The translations under genes were made by a program, and so were the position numbers. DNA of 64,000 nucleotides from Bacillus sp. BP-3 (GTDB lineage: Bacteria; Bacillota; Bacilli; Bacillales; Bacillaceae_G), in the NCBI RefSeq assembly GCF_028401955.1, contig NZ_JAQOTJ010000010.1, positions 62,001 to 126,000 on the forward strand, read 5' to 3'. The notes under the pieces are model-generated. The model did no database searches and was not told the origin of the DNA. It saw only the letters and a program-made list of their open reading frames with translations. Positions 57,775-64,000 of the stretch are shown here, piece by piece (position 1 is the stretch's first letter; each line of letters begins with the position of its first letter).

Positions 57775-58790
57775 TTCGCTGTCAATTTTCCCTCATATTG
57801 ATTCAGTGCCGAAATGGCTACACCTTTATAATAATGGGCAACAATATCTGTATATGCCTTCCCTTCCTTAGCCATTCCGTTTGCACCGTATTGGCTCATT
57901 CCGACGCCGTGACCATAGCCTTTCGTTGTGATGACAATTTGATCACCTTGCTGCTTCCACGTAAAGTCAGAGGAACGTAAGCCTAATTTGTCCCTTACAT
58001 CTCTCCCTGTTAATGTCTTTCCTTGAAAGTCAACTTCCTTAACGCGCTTTCCTTCTGTGCGTTCTTTAATGTTGCCAACATTTCCGTTTGCCAACACTTT
58101 TATGCCAAGACGCTTTTGAAAGTCAGCAACAGTAAAGGTTTGTTCACTCGTAAATTTCGGTGCTTGTTGATCCCAAGGACTATTTACACTTTTTAAGTAC
58201 GGATAATCACTGCCCCAATAATCTGCGGCATTTTCTGTATAGCCATTGCTTGTCGAGAAAAATGATGCTGTAATCGGACTGCCGTCATACGTTAAAACTT
58301 GTCCGGCTGTCTTTGCTACCGCTTCTTCAATTCGCTTCATTTTACCTTCGTACTCTTTGCCCCATTGTTCTTTTAGCTCCGCTTTACTTTTGTACACTTG
58401 ATTTTCTACCGTATCTGTTACGTCCGCTTTATTTTGAAGCTTTTGTCCGCTTAACATACGCTTCACAACGAATGTACGCGCTGTTAATGCCTGTGCTTTG
58501 AATGCTTCCATTTCAAAGTTTGCTGGCATTTCTGCCGCAACAACACCGGCAACATAGTCTTCAATTGAAACTGTTTCGGTCTTTTTTTGCTGACTGCGAT
58601 ACACAGATACTTGCACATCAGTTTTTGTAGGAGAGGGAGCTGGTATGTCTTGTGCGGACTTAAGAGCAGAAGGTAAATGATCCTTCCCTTCTTTCACTTT
58701 CCCAAATGGAAAAACAAGCAAGCTTGGTACGATAATCACTAACGCTATTAACAGCGTTATGATGACAATAATGGGCTTTGTCGTTTTCAT
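57768..58790 (-). CDS. spoIID: Stage II sporulation protein D (peptidoglycan lytic transglycosylase)
   Basis: The protein has 340 residues, close to the B. subtilis length. An N-terminal membrane helix (about 7-27) is followed by the SpoIID domain. It has the catalytic Glu in [36 protein letters not shown] and the C-terminal [17 protein letters not shown]. It cleaves glycan strands during engulfment together with SpoIIM and SpoIIP. It is expressed from sigma-E in the mother cell in B. subtilis; I could not define that promoter here. GGAGG lies 6 bases before the ATG. The gene order spoIID-murA-ywmB-ywzB is conserved with B. subtilis. Confidence 0.97.
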   Translation of the reverse strand: MKTTKPIIVIITLLIALVIIVPSLLVFPFGKVKEGKDHLPSALKSAQDIPAPSPTKTDVQVSVYRSQQKKTETVSIEDYVAGVVAAEMPANFEMEAFKAQALTARTFVVKRMLSGQKLQNKADVTDTVENQVYKSKAELKEQWGKEYEGKMKRIEEAVAKTAGQVLTYDGSPITASFFSTSNGYTENAADYWGSDYPYLKSVNSPWDQQAPKFTSEQTFTVADFQKRLGIKVLANGNVGNIKERTEGKRVKEVDFQGKTLTGRDVRDKLGLRSSDFTWKQQGDQIVITTKGYGHGVGMSQYGANGMAKEGKAYTDIVAHYYKGVAISALNQYEGKLTAKR

Positions 58791-58947
58791 GATCTTCCTC
58801 CACTATGAAATTAGACTCATTTCATTCTTATGGAGTAAGACAAGCATTTAGAACACGTTCTTTTTCATCTGTTTTTTGTTTTAATTTTTAGAATTTTAAA
58901 TGAAACAGGCATAAATATTATGTTTCTTGACTATAACAATAAGAGTA

Positions 58948-58990
58948 CACAAAAAAGTAGCTTCCATGCCTTTGCATAGAAGCTACCTTT
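58948..58990 (-). terminator. murA terminator
   Basis: GGTAGCTTCTATGC pairs with GCATGGAAGCTAC around AAAG. U6 follows on the minus strand. Confidence 0.92.
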
Positions 58991-58991
58991 A

Positions 58992-60296
58992 TTAAGCGTG
59001 AAGATCAGATACTTGCTGTTCTACTACTTCTTTCACTTGTTCAGTTACACGTTCAATATCTGCACCTAATGCAGCTAACTTGCCGTGGAAGTTTACATAT
59101 CCGCGGTCAAGATGTTTTAATTCTGTTACACGCGTATGGCCTTCAGATACTAAACCGGCTAAGATTAATGCTGCTGCAGCGCGTAAATCTGTTGCTGCTA
59201 CTTCAGCACCTTGCAGGTTACCTGGTCCATTCATAATTACAGAACGACCTTCGATTTTAATATCTGCATTCATACGACGGAACTCTTCCACATGCATGAA
59301 ACGGTTTTCGAATACTGTTTCTGTAATCATGCTTGTGCCGTTTGCTTTCAGTAATAATGCCATCATTTGTGATTGCATGTCTGTTGGGAATCCTGGGTGT
59401 GGCATCGTTTTAATATCAGCCGCCTTTAACTTCTCAGGACCGATAATGCGGATACCTTCGTTTTCCTCAATAATTGTAACGCCCATTTCTTCCATTTTTG
59501 CTGTAATAGAGCGTAAATGTTCTGGTACAGCATTTTCAATTAACACGTTTCCGCCTGTAATTGCTGCTGCAACCATAAATGTTCCTGCTTCAACACGATC
59601 AGGAATAATGGAATGGTTTGCACCATATAATTTATCGACACCTTCGATACGAATTGTGCCAGTTCCAGCACCACGTACTTTTGCTCCCATTGCATTTAAG
59701 AAGTTCGCTAAGTCTACGATTTCTGGTTCTTTTGCTACGTTTTCAATAACTGTTGTTCCCTCTGCTAATACAGCGGCAGACATGATATTTTCTGTTGCCC
59801 CTACGCTTGGGAAATCTAAGTAAATTTTCGCACCTGTTAACTTACCGTCTACATGCGCCTCAACAAATCCATTACCAACTTTTACTTTTGCTCCCATTGC
59901 CTCAAAGCCTTTTAAATGTTGGTCAATTGGACGTGAACCAATTGCACATCCACCAGGAAGCGCAATACGTGCACGGCCATTACGTGCTAAAAGCGGCCCC
60001 ATTACAAGAACGGACGCGCGCATCTTACGTACATATTCAAATGGTGCTTCGATGTTTAGTTCTTTTGATGCGTCAATTGTTACTTCATTGTTTGCAAAAG
60101 ATACTTCTGCATTCAAATGACGCAAAACCTCATTAATTGTGTATACATCTGATAATTCTGGTACTTCAGATAGTACATTCTTTCCATCACTCGCTAATAG
60201 GGCTGCAGCGATTATAGGTAATACAGCGTTTTTTGCGCCCTCTACGCGCACTGTGCCGTTCAACCGCTTTCCGCCACGGACGATGATCTTTTCCAA
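58992..60296 (-). CDS. murAA: UDP-N-acetylglucosamine 1-carboxyvinyltransferase
   Basis: The protein has 434 residues, a complete enolpyruvyl transferase with the MurA N-terminus [22 protein letters not shown]. The catalytic Cys 117 ([11 protein letters not shown]) is present, the residue alkylated by fosfomycin, so this copy should be drug-sensitive. It catalyses the first committed step of peptidoglycan synthesis from UDP-GlcNAc and phosphoenolpyruvate. GGGGAATAA lies before the ATG. B. cereus-group genomes carry a second murA elsewhere. Neighbours spoIID and ywmB identify this as the murAA locus. Confidence 0.97.
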   Translation of the reverse strand: MEKIIVRGGKRLNGTVRVEGAKNAVLPIIAAALLASDGKNVLSEVPELSDVYTINEVLRHLNAEVSFANNEVTIDASKELNIEAPFEYVRKMRASVLVMGPLLARNGRARIALPGGCAIGSRPIDQHLKGFEAMGAKVKVGNGFVEAHVDGKLTGAKIYLDFPSVGATENIMSAAVLAEGTTVIENVAKEPEIVDLANFLNAMGAKVRGAGTGTIRIEGVDKLYGANHSIIPDRVEAGTFMVAAAITGGNVLIENAVPEHLRSITAKMEEMGVTIIEENEGIRIIGPEKLKAADIKTMPHPGFPTDMQSQMMALLLKANGTSMITETVFENRFMHVEEFRRMNADIKIEGRSVIMNGPGNLQGAEVAATDLRAAAALILAGLVSEGHTRVTELKHLDRGYVNFHGKLAALGADIERVTEQVKEVVEQQVSDLHA

Positions 60297-60330
60297 GTTA
60301 TTCCCCTCCGTGTCCTTTTTTCACATCTAT

Positions 60331-61044
60331 TCAATACTCAGAAGTTATGATCGGTGTGCCAACCACAATTGTATTCTTGTTGTTCGTAGAACGTATTGCT
60401 ATTTGCACATTGATTTTCTCTTTATTTGTTGAAAGAGCGTCATTCCACTTTTTATTATATGCGGAGACTGACACAAATGCTCTTTCTTCTATTTTTTCAA
60501 TCGTTGTTGCTGAAAGATCTTTCAAAACTTCATTTGCTCTATCTTGCAAAACACCTTCAATCTTATCACTGAGCACACCTTGAATACAAGTATAAATTTT
60601 TGGTTTTGTATCAAAAATTTTAATCGTTTTATCTGTATATTTTGGATCCCATTTTGTTCCGCTCAATTCATATATAATGAAAGTGTTTTCTTTAGTATTT
60701 TCCATTGTCCACGTAACTACTAGTCTTTCTTCATAAGAAGAAAACTTTTTTTGCGCGGTTGCTTTATAGCCATCTTTAGATTGCTCAATTTCCCATTCTG
60801 TTACATTTGCATGTTCCTTCACTTGACTCAATAACTTTTCAAACGTATGTATATCGGAAATTGTCTTTGTTTCCCTTGCTAACCAAGACCAACGCTGAAC
60901 ATCAGCACCGTTCTTTTTTAAAGCAGTAATCATACTTTCCATTTTTCCCTGATCGCTCACAGGTTTCATTTCTCGATATCCAACTAAAAATATAACTACA
61001 CTCAGGACAATCAACATCATGGCTTGCATTTTTTTCACGTTCAT
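60331..61044 (-). CDS. ywmB: YwmB-family protein
   Basis: The protein has 237 residues. An N-terminal signal anchor (about 9-24) is followed by an extracytoplasmic domain; the family is assigned mainly by its place between ywzB and murAA as in B. subtilis. The sequence is rich in charged residues with no catalytic motif seen. Proximity to murAA suggests a wall-related role, but the function is unknown. GGGGATGAACG-type region precedes the ATG. Confidence 0.85.
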   Translation of the reverse strand: MNVKKMQAMMLIVLSVVIFLVGYREMKPVSDQGKMESMITALKKNGADVQRWSWLARETKTISDIHTFEKLLSQVKEHANVTEWEIEQSKDGYKATAQKKFSSYEERLVVTWTMENTKENTFIIYELSGTKWDPKYTDKTIKIFDTKPKIYTCIQGVLSDKIEGVLQDRANEVLKDLSATTIEKIEERAFVSVSAYNKKWNDALSTNKEKINVQIAIRSTNNKNTIVVGTPIITSEY

Positions 61045-61099
61045 CCCCTCCTAGTCCCCATTGTTGACGGAGAAGGATGGTTCTATACGTTGTACTTTT

Positions 61100-61336
61100 T
61101 TACTTTACAAGGTACGTTAAACTCTTTGAATAGCCTAAGTAATCAAGGAAAAAGTTACTTACAGATGTACCGATGGCAATCGTTACAAGAATAAGAAGCA
61201 CCCTCGTTTGCATAACTTTCCCTGGCTTCATTAATCGTTCTAGATGAAGACCTTGCAGCGCCCACCACGTGATAGTAATAAACAGTAAATGCGACACAAT
61301 TGCAATGAGTGCTTGTTGCCCTAAAATTTGTGCCAT
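61100..61336 (-). CDS. ywzB: DUF1146 small membrane protein (YwzB)
   Basis: The protein has 78 residues with two membrane helices (about 8-28 and 46-64) separated by a short basic loop (LHLERLMKPGKVMQTR). This matches the DUF1146/YwzB family encoded after the NADH-dehydrogenase genes in Bacillus. The ATG at 61336 has GGAGGG 12 bases upstream; an in-frame TTG six bases earlier is also possible. Function unknown. Confidence 0.88.
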   Translation of the reverse strand: MAQILGQQALIAIVSHLLFITITWWALQGLHLERLMKPGKVMQTRVLLILVTIAIGTSVSNFFLDYLGYSKSLTYLVK

Positions 61337-61421
61337 AACCAATCAACCCTCCTGCTCAAACGGGAAGCTGCCCGTATGAACCAGACTTTCTTACTACTCA
61401 TGTAGTAAACGAAAATTTACC

Positions 61422-61455
61422 AAAATAAAAAGTGCAGAGTTTAGGCTCTACACTT
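61422..61455 (-). terminator. Terminator of the nuo operon
   Basis: AAGTGTAGAG pairs with CTCTGCACTT (one mismatch) around a 6-base loop. A U-rich tail follows on the minus strand. Confidence 0.85.
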
Positions 61456-61465
61456 TCAGTTTGTA

Positions 61466-62992
61466 CTATTGTACCATGTTCCCAAGAAAGAAGAAATCCT
61501 TCATCAATGGAAAATAATTATAAAAGAAATTGTAACCGCTTGCTGGTAATATACCAAGTACAACTGTTGCAATCGCGCAAATACTTACAACGACTTTCAA
61601 GTTAACCGGAAGAACAATGCGCTCTTCACTTTCTGCCCGTCGAAAAAACATTTGCTGTAAAATGCGAAAATAGTAAACGAATGAGATAACCGTTGTTCCC
61701 ATCATAATCGAGGCTAGTATGTAATGAGTTGGCTGGACGATAAAGGCCCCTAAAAAGATGTTAATCTTCCCGATAAATCCAGCTGTCCCAGGAATACCAG
61801 CTAGTGACAAAATAAAAATCGTCATCATAGTCGCAAGAAATGGTGATCGTTTATACAAACCAGCAAAAGCGGAAATATTTCCCTGCCCTGTTTGTAAGAT
61901 TATCCCGTGGATAATTGCAAATGCTCCGATATTCATCAGTACATAAGCAAACATATAAAACCACATACTATCTATAAGAAATGGCGACATGGCAACAAGT
62001 GGTACGAGTAAATAACCAGCATGCGCCACTCCCGAATACGCAAACATTCGCTTTATACTGCTCTGCTTTAAAGCAACGCTATTTCCAACAATCATCGTTA
62101 TCCCAGCAAGAACAGCGATATAGATGCTCATATTTCTAAATAGTGATGTTGTCTCATTTTGCACAGGAATAGCTGCGAAAATGATTAAGAAAATGCGCAC
62201 AATCATTACAAACCCAGCAATTTTCGATACAGTTGCTAAGAATGCCGTAACAGGCGTTGCTGCTCCTTCATACACATCAGGTGCCCACATATGAAATGGG
62301 ACAGTTGCAATTTTAAAAGACAACCCGACAAAAAGCAGGATAAACGCAAGCGACAGTAAAAGTTGTATATCACCGCTCACACCTTGCACGAACAAACGCT
62401 GCATATCTAAAATATTTGTTGAGCCTGTCAGTCCGTACAAATAGCTCATTCCAAACAACGTAATTGCCGTAGAAATACCACCGTTTATGACATACTTCAT
62501 TGCCGCTTCATTCGAATATTTATGCTCCTTACGAATGCCGACTAAAATGTACGAAGACAATGACAATAACTCAAGACCAATAAACAGTGTAATAAAATCA
62601 CTACTAGATGCCATAAACATCGCGCCAAGAAGCGCCGTTAAAAATAAGTAATAATATTCTCCTCGATCTTCAATCGGCTGCTTATCATCATCGCTCATCG
62701 CAAGAAGTAATACAAGAATGCCACCGAGCAATAAGAGTGTTTTAAATGCTTTTGAAAATCCATCTAATATAAAAGATCCGTCTAATATCTCTCCGGCTGG
62801 TGCACCGTACAATGTAACGAGCGCCACAAGTGCAAGTATGACCGTCCCAATTGCCCCGTATGCTAAATTTCGGCGCTGAAACGTTTGTTTCGCAAACAGA
62901 TCTAGAAGTGATAGAAGAATAGCCCCGCCAAGCAGGATGAATTCCGGCGTCATGAAATGCCATGATAAGCCTAGTAATGTTTTCATATCCAT
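61466..62992 (-). CDS. nuoN: NADH-quinone oxidoreductase subunit N
   Basis: The protein has 508 residues with about fourteen membrane helices, an antiporter-like complex I subunit. It has the conserved central LELLSLSSYILVG segment, the KYVINGGISTAI region with its Lys, and the LAGIPGTAGFIGK motif. It forms one of the proton channels of the membrane arm. It follows nuoM by one base, with GGAGG 8 bases before the ATG, and is the last nuo gene before a terminator. Confidence 0.96.
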   Translation of the reverse strand: MDMKTLLGLSWHFMTPEFILLGGAILLSLLDLFAKQTFQRRNLAYGAIGTVILALVALVTLYGAPAGEILDGSFILDGFSKAFKTLLLLGGILVLLLAMSDDDKQPIEDRGEYYYLFLTALLGAMFMASSSDFITLFIGLELLSLSSYILVGIRKEHKYSNEAAMKYVINGGISTAITLFGMSYLYGLTGSTNILDMQRLFVQGVSGDIQLLLSLAFILLFVGLSFKIATVPFHMWAPDVYEGAATPVTAFLATVSKIAGFVMIVRIFLIIFAAIPVQNETTSLFRNMSIYIAVLAGITMIVGNSVALKQSSIKRMFAYSGVAHAGYLLVPLVAMSPFLIDSMWFYMFAYVLMNIGAFAIIHGIILQTGQGNISAFAGLYKRSPFLATMMTIFILSLAGIPGTAGFIGKINIFLGAFIVQPTHYILASIMMGTTVISFVYYFRILQQMFFRRAESEERIVLPVNLKVVVSICAIATVVLGILPASGYNFFYNYFPLMKDFFFLGNMVQ

Positions 62993-62993
62993 T

Positions 62994-64000
62994 CTACCTA
63001 CCTCCTAACGATTGTAATGTGTCACGAAGCGGTTCACCCAGCACATCCGGCAAAATACCGATGATTAGAATACAAACAAGCAAGGTTATCACTGGAATAT
63101 ACTCCAATCCGTGTAGATCACTCTTCGCCTCGCATTCGCTTTTTCCAAATATAACTTGCATAGCTGCCCGGAGTACGTACACGGCTGTTAAAATAATTCC
63201 AATCGCCCCAATTGCCGCTAATACCCTGTGCTCTTGAAACAAGCCAAGAAATGCGAGAAATTCACTCACAAAGCCAGACATTCCAGGAAGTCCAAGCGAA
63301 GCCATACTTCCCGCTAACAAGAATCCACTAAGCACCGGTACTCGCTTCGCTAAGCCGCCAAGCTTTGTAATGTCAGAAGTATGAAAGCGCTGCTCGATTA
63401 TACCAAGCAAGAAAAATAACAACGCCGCAATTAAACCGTGGGAAACGACTTGAAACAATGCCCCCTTCATTCCCGCCGCGTTCAGCGCAGATAGACCGAT
63501 TAGTACAATTCCCATATGCGAAATACTGGAATATGCGAGCACCTTCCGGAAATCTGTTTGAACAAGCGCTAAGAGTGCTCCGTACAACAAGTTGATAACG
63601 CCTAAAACGCCTAAAACAACCGCGAACGTTTCAAACTGCTCTGGGAAAAGTCCCATTCCAAAGCGAACAATCCCGTATGCTCCAATCTTTAAGAGAACAC
63701 CTGCATGCAGCATGACTACCGCCGGGTGCGCCTCTACGTGGACATTTACCATCCAGCGATGCAGCGGAAAGACTGGAAGTTTAATCATGAACGCAATCAT
63801 AATTGCTATAAATAAACCAAGCTGCAAGGAGTTAGACAGTTCACCAACGGTTGTCATTTCTTTTCCTGCTAAAACAGCTTGCAGCTCTGCAATATTTGTT
63901 GTACCTGCTCTTGCGAATAAAATGGAAAAGGCAATGAGTAAAATCGCTGAACCGATGCCGTTATAAATTAAATAGCTGTACGCCGCTTTTTCACTGCTAA
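62994..64000 (-). CDS. nuoM: NADH-quinone oxidoreductase subunit M (N-terminus outside window)
   Basis: The frame is open to the right edge, so the first part is missing; about 335 residues are visible. Conserved features are FPLHRWMVNVHVEAHPAVVMLHAGVLLKIGAYG, YSSISHMGIVLIG and LASLGLPGMSGFVSEFLAF, typical of the NuoM antiporter-like subunit. It carries one of the proton-pumping half-channels. An ATG at 63857 is internal, not the start. It is translated with nuoN, one base apart. Confidence 0.95.
   Translation of the reverse strand, partial: SSEKAAYSYLIYNGIGSAILLIAFSILFARAGTTNIAELQAVLAGKEMTTVGELSNSLQLGLFIAIMIAFMIKLPVFPLHRWMVNVHVEAHPAVVMLHAGVLLKIGAYGIVRFGMGLFPEQFETFAVVLGVLGVINLLYGALLALVQTDFRKVLAYSSISHMGIVLIGLSALNAAGMKGALFQVVSHGLIAALLFFLLGIIEQRFHTSDITKLGGLAKRVPVLSGFLLAGSMASLGLPGMSGFVSEFLAFLGLFQEHRVLAAIGAIGIILTAVYVLRAAMQVIFGKSECEAKSDLHGLEYIPVITLLVCILIIGILPDVLGEPLRDTLQSLGGR

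Overview
The window is a low-GC Firmicute chromosome segment and almost certainly comes from the Bacillus cereus group. The evidence is the combination of sporulation genes (spoIIID, spoIIQ, spoIID), mbl, murA, fabZ, a ComK homologue, a yknWXYZ-type efflux operon, enterotoxin-named SH3/3D wall proteins, strong AGGAGG ribosome binding sites, and several families of short dispersed intergenic repeats of the kind known as bcr elements. The exact species (cereus, thuringiensis, anthracis and so on) cannot be told from the sequence alone. No rRNA, tRNA, CRISPR array, prophage or complete insertion sequence was seen.

Layout. 1-12 kb (mostly + strand): the C-terminal part of an SH3/NlpC-P60 wall hydrolase, a NupC nucleoside transporter, a 1.3-kb sparse region, an EntA-like SH3/3D protein with a WalR-type box, the ywqB/ywqA SWIM-SNF2 pair, VanZ, two small DUF1659/DUF2922 proteins and ComK. 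12-17 kb (- strand): an orphan sigma factor, then a MacAB/YknXYZ ABC exporter whose Yip1 gene lies last. 17-25 kb: a secreted amidase with four GW-type repeats, then a two-component system, a small secreted protein, a binding lipoprotein and an organophosphate antiporter. The last five resemble the phosphoglycerate-sensing pgt system. 25-28 kb: a degenerate SGNH-like protein and two divergent LytR-CpsA-Psr enzymes.

28-46.5 kb (- strand) is an exopolysaccharide locus. It holds chain-length regulator, BY-kinase, PHP phosphatase, a highly structured RNA-like element, galU, initiating sugar transferase, wecC, an AT-rich variable core (glycosyltransferases, Wzx, Wzy), rhamnosyltransferase and rmlACBD. 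Intrinsic terminators interrupt it at four places. The structured element between the phosphatase and galU occupies the place where the EAR (epsC) antitermination RNA sits in Bacillales polysaccharide operons. An EAR-driven read-through of these terminators is the most coherent reading of the locus. A second BY-kinase has its own promoter just upstream.

46.7-64 kb (- strand) is the conserved core: fabZ, mbl, spoIIID, a 44-residue membrane protein, spoIIQ, an ABC transporter with a degenerate ABC-LytTR regulator and a matching 21-bp-period direct repeat, a large secreted PPC-domain protein, an acyl-CoA ligase, spoIID, murA, ywmB, ywzB, nuoN and part of nuoM.
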